From Longimicrobium sp. (GTDB taxonomy: Bacteria > Gemmatimonadota > Gemmatimonadetes > Longimicrobiales > Longimicrobiaceae), in the NCBI RefSeq assembly GCF_035474595.1, contig NZ_DATIND010000037.1:38684-102683 (forward strand): 64,000 nt of DNA, written 5' to 3'. A model generated the notes under the pieces. It was not told where the DNA came from. It made no database searches and saw nothing but the letters and a program-made list of their open reading frames with translations. The translations under genes and the position numbers were made by a program. Positions 34,012 to 42,371 of the stretch are shown here, in pieces (position 1 is the stretch's first letter; each line of letters begins with the position of its first letter).

Positions 34012-34407
34012 CTATCTCCCTTCCGACGACCGGCTCCGCTCACGTCGGATGCGGAGCATCTCCGCATATCGCGCGCGGCCAATCTCCAGGTCGTGCTGTG
34101 GCGTGGTCCGGGCTTTCTTCTCGAATGCATGCAGCACATACACCGCCTCTTCGAATTTGGCCACGTAGAGCACCCGGTGCTGCACGGATCCGCTCGCTCC
34201 CGTCGCGATCCGCAACTCGTACGTTCCGAGCCCTACTGCTTCCATCGGCTTCCAATCTTCGGGCATGACGCCTTGCTGGACAAGCTTCAGGTTGTAACCC
34301 GCAGCGCGACGCGCCTCATCGGTGAAGCCGACAAGCTCGCGGTAGGCAGCACCAACCCAGCGAAGGGGCTTGGCCGGAACAGGCTGAGGCTGAGAATCCC
34401 GATACAT
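34012..34407 (-). CDS. RelE/HigB-like toxin, phage-derived Gp49 family
   Basis: 131 residues from the ATG at 34407; an in-frame ATG at 34446 adds 13 residues out of an AT-rich leader and is less likely. Family pattern: LRWVGAAYRELVGFTDEARR, AAGYNLKLVQQG, DWKPMEAVGLGTYELRIATG, HRVLYVAKFEEAVYVLHAFE, KKARTTPQHDLEIGRARYAE. The basic K-K-A-R-T-T-P segment is characteristic. It would cut ribosome-bound mRNA. The gene is the first of the pair with the XRE antitoxin. Confidence 0.9.
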   Translation of the reverse strand: MYRDSQPQPVPAKPLRWVGAAYRELVGFTDEARRAAGYNLKLVQQGVMPEDWKPMEAVGLGTYELRIATGASGSVQHRVLYVAKFEEAVYVLHAFEKKARTTPQHDLEIGRARYAEMLRIRRERSRSSEGR

Positions 34408-34459
34408 TGGATCCACGGGAAGGTTAAATAAACTGAGTGTACACATATGGATACGAAAA

Positions 34460-34514
34460 AGCCCCCAGGGTGCGCGTTGCTCGAACCTGCGTTCGGACCA
34501 GAGGCGTGGGGGCT
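34460..34514 (-). terminator. terminator-like hairpin, minus strand
   Basis: AGCCCCCA (34460) pairs with TGGGGGCT (34507); the minus strand reads GGGGGCTTTTTCG at the end. An inner CGAAC/GTTCG stem sits in the loop. It follows the orphan antitoxin gene. Confidence 0.5.
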
Positions 34515-34611
34515 ATTGTCGCGGCAAAACGTAATGGGCGTGCAGTCGGATGTCAACGTAGCAAACGAGTTACCTCGTGACTGCGTCATCAGCCATTCGG
34601 CCTTGCCGATC

Positions 34612-34908
34612 TCACACGCTGATGCCTACCGCGTCGAGGAGGCGCACCAGCTCCTCGGTGGTGAAGGCGTCTACGTCGGCGCGCATGAGGGCGCGGACGC
34701 GGGGCTCGGGGAGGGCGAGGAGCGCGGCGGCGCGCGGGATGCCCAGGCGGCGGCAATCCAGCACGCGGATGAGCGCCGCCATCAGCGCGCGGCGGTGCTG
34801 GGGCGTGGGGGCGAGCACCGTGGAGAAGAGGAGGTCCGAAACGCCTCGCAAGCCGGCCGGTGCGGTCGTAGCCTGGCCCATTCCCGAGCTCCGTTGCAAC
34901 TGACGCAT
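34612..34908 (-). CDS. orphan XRE-like antitoxin paralogue
   Basis: 98 residues. The C-terminal half (CRRLGIPRAAALLALPEPRV, RALMRADVDAFTTEELVRLL, DAVGISV) aligns word by word with the antitoxin at 33716 (QQRGLSRKEAAKLFGVSPQR, ITALMRGHIDSFTDDDLIGM). No toxin-sized gene is next to it. The N-terminal 30 residues differ. It may be a solitary regulator, or an antitoxin left after loss of its toxin. The ATG at 34908 is the natural start of the frame, but the true start is uncertain. Confidence 0.65.
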   Translation of the reverse strand: MRQLQRSSGMGQATTAPAGLRGVSDLLFSTVLAPTPQHRRALMAALIRVLDCRRLGIPRAAALLALPEPRVRALMRADVDAFTTEELVRLLDAVGISV

Positions 34909-35207
34909 GATGGATTCGCGGCCCGCGGGAGGGATGCGGGGCCGCGAGGCAGGCGGTTCCGGCGGATCGAAGGCCCGCCGCCCGGCGGGGACGCCGGTTC
35001 CACCAAATCTGTATCGACAATCGATTTAGCGCGAGGGGGTCCGGCTCCGGTCGACGAAGGCGCGATCACGCATGCGGCGCCGCGACCCACACGATCCGCG
35101 ATCGAGGCGGCGGTGTTACACGCGGCGCTCGCTTGCGGTCGCGGAGAGCACTAGTTTCTCCGGGTCCCGCATCACCCCTCTCCCCACAATTCCCGAACGG
35201 AGACGCC

Positions 35208-36077
35208 ATGCTCGTGCGCCTCGCCCCGTCGCGTGCCCGTACCTTTGCGGCCGCGATCGCCACCCTCGTCCTGGCCGCCTGCTCGGTCGACGCACCCTCC
35301 CCCACCGCCCCCGCGGCCGCGCCGGACGCGCCGCGGATGTACACGTATCCATCCGCCATCTACCGCAGCCACGTGGAATTCGGCGTCCCGGCGGACGCGA
35401 ACGCGAGCGACGACCTCCTCCTCTCCAAGCGGCAGTACTACGTCTCCTACAACTGCGCGAAGGGGCGGCCGAACTGGGTGAGCTGGGACCTGAACAAGAC
35501 GCACTTCGGCGACGCGCCGCGCTCCACCAGCTTCAGCAGCGACGCCTCGCTGCCGTCCACCTGCTACCACGTGGTCACCGGCGACTACACCAACAGCGGG
35601 TTCGACCGCGGGCACCAGGTGCGCAGCGAGGAGCGCACCTGGGACGCCACCGACAACAAGAGCACGTTCCTGATGACCAACATCGTGCCGCAGACGCACG
35701 ACCTGAACGCCGGGCCGTGGCTGAGCCTGGAGTACTACCTGCAGGACCTGGCGCAGACCGGGAACAAGGAGATCTACGTGATCTCCGGCCCCATCGGCAG
35801 CAGCGGCACGCTCAGCGGGCTGGGGAAGGTCCAGATCCCCACCTACAACTTCAAGATCGCCGTCATCATGCCCTATGGTCAGGGCTTGGCCAACGTCACC
35901 TCCACGAGCAGCATCCAGGTGCTGGCGGTGAAGATGCCCAACGTCACCGGCATCTCCGCGGCGCCGTGGACGAACTACAAGACCACGGTCGACGCGCTGG
36001 AGAGCACCACCGGCTACAACTTCCTGGCCAAGCTCCCCGACTCCATCGAGAGCTACTGGGAAGCGCGCACCTACTGA
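35208..36077 (+). CDS. DNA/RNA non-specific endonuclease, lipoprotein
   Basis: 289 residues from ATG 35208. The N-terminus is a lipoprotein signal (FAAAIATLVLAACSVDAP, lipobox L-A-A-C). The nuclease core has YYVSYNCAKGRPNWVSWDLN, the catalytic FDRGHQVRSEERT (D133-R-G-H136), and FLMTNIVPQTHDLNAGPWLS with the metal-binding Asn. IYVISGPIG follows. This is the NucA/EndA Mg-dependent family that degrades nucleic acid outside the cytoplasm. An ATACCGGA element starts at the stop. Confidence 0.92.
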   Translation: MLVRLAPSRARTFAAAIATLVLAACSVDAPSPTAPAAAPDAPRMYTYPSAIYRSHVEFGVPADANASDDLLLSKRQYYVSYNCAKGRPNWVSWDLNKTHFGDAPRSTSFSSDASLPSTCYHVVTGDYTNSGFDRGHQVRSEERTWDATDNKSTFLMTNIVPQTHDLNAGPWLSLEYYLQDLAQTGNKEIYVISGPIGSSGTLSGLGKVQIPTYNFKIAVIMPYGQGLANVTSTSSIQVLAVKMPNVTGISAAPWTNYKTTVDALESTTGYNFLAKLPDSIESYWEARTY

Positions 36078-36235
36078 TACCGGAGCCGGGAATTCAGTCC
36101 GGGCCTCCTCGCCGCTTCATCCCGACGTCATCCTGAGGCCGGCCACACCGTAACCAGTGTCTACACGAAAGGTTGCAGGCCGAAGGATCTATCGTCGCCG
36201 CAGCACGTGAATTCGGCGAGGCGCACTGATCCTTC
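36076..36235 (+). repeat. ATACCGGA stop-associated element, copy 3 (variant)
   Basis: Begins in the TGA of the nuclease gene (TGATACCGGAGCCGGG). It lacks the CATTACAA block but keeps GACGTCATCCTGAGGCCGGC, GGTTGCAGGCCGAAGGATCT and GCAGCACGTGAATTCGGCGA. It resembles copy 4 at 47363 more than copies 1 and 2. Confidence 0.8.
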
Positions 36236-36280
36236 CGCCGGATCTGGTATGATCGCATCGGTAGATCGAAGGGTGATGGA

Positions 36281-36316
36281 GAGAGCGGGCGCCGGGTCGA
36301 TCCGGCGCCCGCTCTC
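36281..36316 (+). terminator. hairpin after the nuclease gene
   Basis: A 15-bp perfect stem GAGAGCGGGCGCCGG/CCGGCGCCCGCTCTC with a 6-nt loop. No T tract, but AT-rich sequence follows. The remaining 36317-36455 is presumed to hold the promoter of the RiPP precursor pair; no clear boxes are seen. Confidence 0.55.
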
Positions 36317-36455
36317 GTCGCATGTTTGCACATAGATCCAGCCGTTTATCGATCCCGTTGATGATTCGGAGGATTGCGGTTAGACTCCCGGTACGCCACT
36401 TACACGCCCTCGCGCTCGCCGGGGCGGCACGCACTCTCACCACAGGCAGGGACCG

Positions 36456-36635
36456 ATGAAGAAGATCCAGCTGAACGTGGAGAACCTGGAGGTGGAGACG
36501 TTCGAGACCGCGCTGGCGGAGCGCGAAGGCGGCACCGTGCGCGGCTGGCAGATCACCGACCCGCGCCGCAGCGACTGCCTGGACACCTGCGACGGCTGCC
36601 CGACCTATTCCTGCGCGCCGCGCGTCTGTCTCTGA
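36456..36635 (+). CDS. RiPP precursor peptide 1, Cys-rich core (lanthipeptide/pinensin-like)
   Basis: 59 residues. Leader-like part: MKKIQLNVENLEVETFET, matching the L.[VL][ED].[LI].VE[TS]F motif of class I lanthipeptide precursors of the pinensin type in Bacteroidota and Gemmatimonadota. Then EREGGTVRGWQITDPRR, with a Gly-Gly at 25-26. The core has five Cys (41, 45, 48, 53, 58) and Ser/Thr at 39, 44, 50 and 52, spaced CxxxCxxCxxxxCxxxxC. Thioether rings are therefore possible after dehydration. A second precursor follows 15 bp downstream. No LanB/LanC, radical-SAM or transporter gene is nearby, so the modification enzymes must be elsewhere. Confidence 0.8.
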   Translation: MKKIQLNVENLEVETFETALAEREGGTVRGWQITDPRRSDCLDTCDGCPTYSCAPRVCL

Positions 36636-36650
36636 CCCGGAGGAGGAAAG

Positions 36651-36800
36651 ATGAAGAAGCACACGCTGGACCTCGATTCCATCGCGGTGGAGACGTTCGC
36701 GACCGGGCCGCGGCTGACCGCGGAGGCGGCGTCCATCTCGCGCTGGTGCACGCTGTACGACACCTGCACCAACTGCCCGCAGGACAGCTGCATCTGCTGA
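36651..36800 (+). CDS. RiPP precursor peptide 2, Cys-rich core
   Basis: 49 residues with a strong ribosome binding site (AGGAGGAAAG just before ATG). The leader MKKHTLDLDSIAVETFAT aligns with that of precursor 1 (MKK..L.[VL][DE].[IL].VETF.T). The core has Cys at 33, 39, 42, 47 and 49 with Thr/Ser at 28, 30, 34, 38, 40 and 46. The middle (GPRLTAEAAS) has no Gly-Gly. Leader kept, core diverged: the usual way RiPP precursor families evolve. Co-transcribed with precursor 1, spacing 15 bp. Confidence 0.8.
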   Translation: MKKHTLDLDSIAVETFATGPRLTAEAASISRWCTLYDTCTNCPQDSCIC

Positions 36801-36844
36801 CGGCGAAGCGATTCGACTGCTGACGCCGCCCCGTCCGCATGGAC

Positions 36845-36880
36845 GCGAGGCCGGTCCCGGTGCGCCGGGACCGGCCTCGC
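36845..36880. terminator. strong hairpin between RiPP genes and the kinase
   Basis: A perfect 16-bp stem GCGAGGCCGGTCCCGG/CCGGGACCGGCCTCGC with loop TGCG, in the convergent space between precursor 2 (stop 36800) and the kinase (stop 36929). It can serve both strands. T-rich tails are absent. Confidence 0.6.
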
Positions 36881-36928
36881 TCGTCATCGGCACCATCCCG
36901 CCCGGACGCGCCGGCGCGGCGAGGGCCG

Positions 36929-39900
36929 TCAGGGCGTGAGCGTGGGAGGCGGGACCGGCGGCGCCGTGCCGTTCGCCGTCCGCAGCCGCAGGTGCACGGT
37001 TGTCCCCGCGCCGGCGGTGGAGTCGACGGTGATCTCGGCACCCCACGACTCCACCATGCGGCGCACGATGGCCAGTCCCAGCCCGGTGCCGCTGGTGCGC
37101 GTGGAGAAGCGCGGCTCGAAGATGCGGGGCAGCTGGTCGGCGGGGATGCCCTCGCCGGTGTCGCTCACGTCCAGCCGCACCCACGCGCCGCCGCCCTCCG
37201 GCGCCGCGGCGATGCGCACCGTGCCGTGCCCGTCCAGCGCGGCGCGGGCGTTCTCCAGCAGGTTCACCAGCACCTCGCGCAGCTCGCCCTCGCGCGCCAG
37301 CACGCGGGGCGCGGCGCCGTCCATCTCCAGCGCGTAGTCGATCCCGTCGTCGCCGCCGCGGTAGAGGGCCAGGGTGTCCTCGGCCACGCGCCGCACGTCC
37401 ACCGTCTCCAGCTCGCCCGCGCTCTCGCTGGGGGTGCCGAAGCGGCTGAAGGCGCGCGCGATCTCGCCCAGCCGGTCGATCTCGCGCAGCACCGCGTCTA
37501 CGTTGCGGTCCAGGATGGTGCCGAAGTCGTCGCGCCCGTCGCCCCACGCGCGGCGGACGTGCTGCACCGCCAGCTTGATGGGGGTGAGCGGGTTCTTGAT
37601 CTCGTGCGCCACCTGCCGCGCCATCTCGCCCCACGCCAGCACCCGCGCCGAGCGGATCTCCGCCGTCACGTCCTCCAGCACCAGCACCGCGCCGCGCGCG
37701 CCCTCCTCCACCGGCAATCTCCGCAGACGAAGCCGCACGACCCGCCCGTCCACCTCGCGCTCTTCCGCCAGCTCGCGCGGGCCCGAGGCCAGGAAGGCGC
37801 GCACCGTGGCCGCCACCGCGGCGGGGAGCGGCCGGTCCTCGGGGATGTGGTCGCCCGCGGCCAGCTCCACGCCCAGGATCTGCCCCGCGCGCGGGTTGAT
37901 GAGGGCAACGCGGCCGGACGCGTCCAGCGCGACGACGCCCGTCCCCGCCTCGGCCACGATCGCCTCGGTGCGCCGCGTCTCGCGCACCAGCGCCGACTGC
38001 GCGTGGCGGAGGCGGCGCACCATGCGGTTGAACGAGCGGTACAGTCCCCCGAACTCGTCCCGCCGCCGCCCGGGAAGACGGACGCGCAGATCGCCCTCGC
38101 CCACCGCGGCCGAGGCCGAGCTCATCGCGTCGATCGGGCGCGAGAGGGCGCGGCCGACCAGGAGGGAGAGGACGATGGAGAACGCCGCGCCGAAGAGCAC
38201 GGCCAGGAGGATCACGTCCGACAATTCCTGCTGCCGCCGCGCGATCTCCCCCGTGGCCAGGGGGACGGGGGACGCGAGGACGTCGTTCTCGCCCACGCCC
38301 CGGTAGGCCACCAGGTACTCGCGGCCGGCCAGGCGCCGCTCCTCGTGCTCGGTGGCTGCCTCGCCGACGGTGAAGTCCAGGTAGATGGCGGGCGGGAGCC
38401 AGGCGTGGTAGAGCCCCAGGTCGATCACCTCGGGCGTGGCCGCCTCGGCCAGCACGCCGCGGTGGTAGAGCAGGTAGTCGGCCCCGAAGTGCTGCGACAG
38501 CTCGCCGATGCTGGCGCCGTTCACCTCTTCCGCCGCCTGCGCCAGCCCGCGGTCGGCCAGCGCCGACGCGGTGCGCACGAACTCGCGGCTGAGCGCGCGG
38601 TACGCCGTCTCGCCGAACGCCGCCATCGGCAGCAGGAAGAAGATGAAGAGCGCCAGCGTAAGCCGTCCCCGGAACGTCGAGAACCATCCCCACTGTCCGC
38701 TGGCGAGGCCCAGCGGCTCGCCGCAGAGGGTGCGGGCCAGCGCCCAGAGCACCGTCATCACCCCCAGGATCAGCACCGTGGCGATCAGCGCGCGCGCCAG
38801 CAGGATCCCCCGCGACGGCGTGGGGACGGTGAGGTGCGCGTGCATCGGTCCGCCGGGGAACTGCACCACCGCCTCGCTCCGCCACCCGGCCTCCGCGGGA
38901 ACCCAGCGCATCGTACCCGCGGGCGCATCGGCGTGCGCCTCCGCGGCGGGGACGAGGGAGAGGGTGGCCGCGCCCTCGTCGCCCTCCGCCTGCCCCGCGG
39001 GGTCCAGGAAGCGCGCCAGCGCCGTTTCGCGCCCCAGGTGCCGGCGCGGCGGGACGGCCACCGTCACCGTCCGCCCCCCGGCGAGGGGGACCACGAGGAG
39101 GTACTGCAGCTGGTCCAGGTCGGTGAAGCGCTGGACGATGGGCTCCTCGCTGGCCCGCGCGGACTGCAGCACCTCGTCCACCCGCTCCGGCGGGATCTCC
39201 GCCGCGTCCGACAGCCGGAGCTCGGCGGCGGCCACGTCGCGGTCCCACAGGGTGACGCGCGCCTCGTACCCCTCCTTCGCCAATCCCCCCTCCACCCACG
39301 CCTGGTACAGGAGGCTCACCCCCTCGCGCCCCTCGGCGGCGTAGAACAGCACCTTCTCGGCGAACTGGCGCAGGAGGAAGTCCAGGAACGGGTCCGGCTT
39401 CACCCCCAGCCGCGCCAGCTCGCGGTCGGCCTCCTGCAGCCGCGCGTTCTGGTGCAGCGTCCACAGCTGCGAGAGCGAGAGCGAGGCGCCGATCCACCCC
39501 ACCACGATCCACGGGAGGAGCGCGCCGCGCCCCACCTGCGCGCGCGTCATCCCCGCGGCCGCGAAGGCGAAGGGGATGGCCCAGAGCGCGGGCGACCACA
39601 CCGGCGCCTGCCGCCCCGGCTGCCACCAGAGCCAGAGCGCCGCCGCCAGCGCCGCCGCCGTGCCGATCGACAGCGCCACCAGCGCCGCCCGCGTCCGCCG
39701 CGACGGTGTGCGCTCCGGCCGCCCCAGCAGCGCCAGCAGCGGCAGCGCGCAGAGGACGGAGAGGGCGATGAAGAGCGGCGGCCCCCCCGCCGCGCGCGCT
39801 GCCAGCACGCCCGGCGACGCGGACTCGCGCACCAGCCACACGGCCAGCACCAGCGTCCCCGCCGCCACGGCGATGCGCACGGCGAAGGGGAGGATGGCGA

Positions 39901-41059
39901 TGAGCTTCGGCGTCCGCCGCCGCGACAGCAGCCACACCGCGCCGCCGCAGAGTAGGATCAGCAGCTGCCCCAGGTTCACGTCCCCCGGCAGCGGGAGGAC
40001 GAAGGAGAGGGGGGAGAAGATGCCTTCCGAGCCCGCGATCCCCCCCGCCGAGACCAGGAGGAGGGTGAGGGTGATGACGCCCACGGGGATGCCCGACGGG
40101 CCGCTCCGCGCGCGGTACCAGGCCACGGCGAGAAGGAGGATGGCGATCGCCAGCGCCCCGCCCACGGCCGCGCGGCCGCGGGTGACCACGCGGGCGCGCC
40201 AGCGCTCCTGCGTGATGGTGGCGAAGACCGCGCTCAGGATCTTGTGGCTCCCGGTGGACCAGTCCCACACCGGCCGCCCCTGCGCGCGCTCCGGCGTGGT
40301 GAAGCGCGGCGTGACGCCGAAGCGCTCCGCGAACCCCTCGGCGAACGGCCGCGTCCCCTCGCCCACCGCCACGTGCGACTCCAGCAGGATGGCGGCGACG
40401 GCCACGCGGTCGCCCGCCAGGCGCCGGGTGAAGTACAGGTAGCCGAAGAGCGGCCCGGCCGAGAACGACGACTCCAGCAGCCCGCTGCTCACCGAGTCGG
40501 GAAGGTTGCCGCGGTGCTCGCCGGCCCACGCCAGCGGCGCGCCGTCGGGGCGGTAGACGGCCAGCGCGGTGACGCCGGCGCGGCGCCGCTGCTCCTCCAG
40601 GCGGCGGAAGTAGCCCACGGTGGCGCGCGGCTCGCGGCGCCCGGCGCCCGATGCCGCGCTGTCCACCGCGGCGGCGCTGTCCACCGCCGCGGCGCCGCGG
40701 TCGAAGATCTCGTTCAGCCCCTGGCTCAGCTCGGCGCCGGCGCGCTCCTCGGCGGTGTAGCGCACCAGGTCCCAGTGCGCGGAGACGCGGTGGAGGCGAA
40801 ACTGCACCGCGCCCCCTATACTGACCCCGGCGGCCAGCGCGGCGAGCCCCGCCACGCGCAGCGTCCGTCCCGGCGCCCACAATCCCCACGCCACCGTTCC
40901 CAGGGCGGCGACCACGAGGGGGAAGGGCGAGAGCCGGAGCATCCACGCCGCCAGCGCCACCACCGCGATCCATCCGCCGATCCACGCCGCCACCGGGCGC
41001 GGGGCGGGGCGGCGCCGCGAAACCGCAGCCGGAGCGTTCATGACCTCACCCACGCCCAC
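36929..41059 (-). CDS. large multi-pass NtrY-like sensor histidine kinase
   Basis: 1376 residues. Two or three membrane segments near the N-terminus, an extracytoplasmic part (about 90-300), about ten more membrane segments between 300 and 560, a second periplasmic sensor, another pair of segments (about 775 and 955), HAMP (about 965-1010, ALSRPIDAMSSASAAVGEGD), PAS (about 1020-1110), HisKA with VAHEIKNPLTPIKLAVQHVR (His about 1152) and a HATPase (VLVNLLENARAAL, DTGEGIPADQLPRIFEPRFS, GTGLGLAIVRRMV). The NtrY-type H-box and architecture are clear; the extra membrane domain is unusual. No response regulator is adjacent. A longer antiphase frame over the same DNA is a shadow. Confidence 0.92.
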   Translation of the reverse strand: MGVGEVMNAPAAVSRRRPAPRPVAAWIGGWIAVVALAAWMLRLSPFPLVVAALGTVAWGLWAPGRTLRVAGLAALAAGVSIGGAVQFRLHRVSAHWDLVRYTAEERAGAELSQGLNEIFDRGAAAVDSAAAVDSAASGAGRREPRATVGYFRRLEEQRRRAGVTALAVYRPDGAPLAWAGEHRGNLPDSVSSGLLESSFSAGPLFGYLYFTRRLAGDRVAVAAILLESHVAVGEGTRPFAEGFAERFGVTPRFTTPERAQGRPVWDWSTGSHKILSAVFATITQERWRARVVTRGRAAVGGALAIAILLLAVAWYRARSGPSGIPVGVITLTLLLVSAGGIAGSEGIFSPLSFVLPLPGDVNLGQLLILLCGGAVWLLSRRRTPKLIAILPFAVRIAVAAGTLVLAVWLVRESASPGVLAARAAGGPPLFIALSVLCALPLLALLGRPERTPSRRTRAALVALSIGTAAALAAALWLWWQPGRQAPVWSPALWAIPFAFAAAGMTRAQVGRGALLPWIVVGWIGASLSLSQLWTLHQNARLQEADRELARLGVKPDPFLDFLLRQFAEKVLFYAAEGREGVSLLYQAWVEGGLAKEGYEARVTLWDRDVAAAELRLSDAAEIPPERVDEVLQSARASEEPIVQRFTDLDQLQYLLVVPLAGGRTVTVAVPPRRHLGRETALARFLDPAGQAEGDEGAATLSLVPAAEAHADAPAGTMRWVPAEAGWRSEAVVQFPGGPMHAHLTVPTPSRGILLARALIATVLILGVMTVLWALARTLCGEPLGLASGQWGWFSTFRGRLTLALFIFFLLPMAAFGETAYRALSREFVRTASALADRGLAQAAEEVNGASIGELSQHFGADYLLYHRGVLAEAATPEVIDLGLYHAWLPPAIYLDFTVGEAATEHEERRLAGREYLVAYRGVGENDVLASPVPLATGEIARRQQELSDVILLAVLFGAAFSIVLSLLVGRALSRPIDAMSSASAAVGEGDLRVRLPGRRRDEFGGLYRSFNRMVRRLRHAQSALVRETRRTEAIVAEAGTGVVALDASGRVALINPRAGQILGVELAAGDHIPEDRPLPAAVAATVRAFLASGPRELAEEREVDGRVVRLRLRRLPVEEGARGAVLVLEDVTAEIRSARVLAWGEMARQVAHEIKNPLTPIKLAVQHVRRAWGDGRDDFGTILDRNVDAVLREIDRLGEIARAFSRFGTPSESAGELETVDVRRVAEDTLALYRGGDDGIDYALEMDGAAPRVLAREGELREVLVNLLENARAALDGHGTVRIAAAPEGGGAWVRLDVSDTGEGIPADQLPRIFEPRFSTRTSGTGLGLAIVRRMVESWGAEITVDSTAGAGTTVHLRLRTANGTAPPVPPPTLTP

Positions 41060-41798
41060 CCCGCGGAGCTGGGCCCTGGCCGACCTGCCGTGGACCGAGG
41101 TGGCGGCTCATCTCGCGACTGACCGCCGCCTGCTGATTCCCGTGGGCGCGTGCGACCAGCAGGGGCCGCACCTTCCCGTGGGCGCGGCCACCGTCGTCGC
41201 CGAGGCGCTGGCGGCCGACCTGTCGCGCGAGTTCGGGGTGCTGCGCGCGCCCACGCTGCACTACGGCGTGAACGTCCTCTCCGAGCGCGACTATCCGGGC
41301 GCGGCGGGGGTGAGTGGGAAGACGCTGCACCGCGCGCTGAACGAGCTGGTGAGCGACTGGAGCTGCCAGGGGGTGCACGAGTTCATCTTCATCACCGCCA
41401 GCACGCACGACCCGCACGTGGAGGCGGTGGCCACGGTGCGGGCGGAGAACGCGCGGGTGCGCGTGGTGTCGGCGCTGTCGGTGGACCTGGGTCAATTCCT
41501 GGACGGGGAGAAGGGGCCCCAGCACGCCGGCGAGGTGCTGACCTCGCTGCTCCTGCACCTGCGGCCGGCGGCGGTGCGGATGGACCGCGCGCGCGACTTC
41601 GTGCTCGACGAGGCCCTGCTGAAGCGGTGCATGTCGCCCGCCGGCCGCGCGCTTCCCGACGAGAGCCCGGGCACGGTGGGCGAGCCCACGCGGGCCACCG
41701 CCGAGAAGGGCAAACGAATGTACGAACATATCCTGCAGAAGATCCGCAACAAGGTGTTCATCGCCCCGGTGCCGGTGCCGGAAGGGGATGAAAGATGA
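41040..41798 (+). CDS. creatininase-family protein lacking canonical metal ligands
   Basis: 252 residues, divergent from the kinase with 20 bp overlap of the two start regions. RRLLIPVGACDQQGPHLPVG aligns with the creatininase motif PVGS.EQHGPHLPLGTD, but Glu is D39, the His of EQHG is Q41 and the Asp is A50. The later motif is FIFITASTHDPHVEA, where H123 remains and the Glu position is Pro. HAGEVLTSLLLHLRP is the usual HAGE region. Fold retained, metal site probably changed or lost. An octamer array follows the stop at once. Confidence 0.85.
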   Translation: MTSPTPTPRSWALADLPWTEVAAHLATDRRLLIPVGACDQQGPHLPVGAATVVAEALAADLSREFGVLRAPTLHYGVNVLSERDYPGAAGVSGKTLHRALNELVSDWSCQGVHEFIFITASTHDPHVEAVATVRAENARVRVVSALSVDLGQFLDGEKGPQHAGEVLTSLLLHLRPAAVRMDRARDFVLDEALLKRCMSPAGRALPDESPGTVGEPTRATAEKGKRMYEHILQKIRNKVFIAPVPVPEGDER

Positions 41799-42345
41799 GT
41801 GCGGAAGTGCGGGAGTGCGTGATCGGTGAGCCGCGCGGCGGTGGTGTGATGCGGGCTGGCGTGCCCGCCGCGGGGCCCTCCCCCCGCGCCTGAGAGCGCT
41901 CGCCCCCTCCCGATAACGGGAGAGGGTAACTTCGGACGGGGCGCGCAGGGTGTTGAGCACTCGTCGGACTTCTTCGTGGCGCGAGGCCCAAGGAAGCATC
42001 CCCGCCGGCTCCAAAGCCGTCTTCCGCGCTGAGTTCTCCCCTCCCCCGCGGAGCGGGCGGAGGGGCCGGGGGAGGGGGCCAGCCAGGCGAGCAGGATTTC
42101 TCCGACTCGCGCCGAAAGGCTCTCCTCGCGATGAGGTCTCCCCCTCCCCCAGGCAGTTTTGGGGGAGGGGCCGGGGGGAGAGGGCCGCGGCGCCGGGTCC
42201 ACGCCGCAGGTTCTTTCCGCGCACCGCTTCCCGCTCCGCCGGGGGCCGATGTTTCATCCCCCGCTCACCTCGCCGCGCCCCGCGGTCGCTTGACCATCCC
42301 CCTACCCCCCGGTAACATTCCACGTTTCCATCTGTTGCGACTTCG
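41799..42345. repeat. repeat-rich gap upstream of valS: octamer array (copy 3) and palindromes
   Basis: GTGCGGAA GTGCGGGA GTGCGTGA start directly after the creatininase TGA. From 41872 comes a partial MITE-like element (CGCGCCTGAGAGCGCTCGCC, then CCCTCCCGATAACGGGAGAGGG at 41904). At 42005-42085 and 42140-42190 there are longer C-rich/G-rich inverted repeats (CTCCCCCTCCCCCAG with TTTTGGGGGAGGGGCC). No gene is seen in this gap. Confidence 0.75.
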
Positions 42346-42371
42346 CGGGGCCCGAAAGCGGCCCCGTTTTT
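42346..42371 (+). terminator. valS: intrinsic terminator inside the valS leader (attenuator candidate)
   Basis: CGGGGCC/GGCCCCG, 7-bp stem with a 7-nt loop, followed by TTTTT (42367-42371). It ends 18 nt before the valS GTG, so transcription from any upstream promoter would meet it first. No T-box consensus and no obvious leader peptide are seen. Confidence 0.65.

Noticed and set aside
36189..40985. A 1598-codon minus-strand open frame overlapping the kinase
   Set aside because: It is in another phase of the same strand, is rich in Arg, Gly, Ala and Pro with no domain, and is explained as a GC-rich shadow of the 1376-residue kinase, which has HAMP, PAS, HisKA and HATPase motifs.
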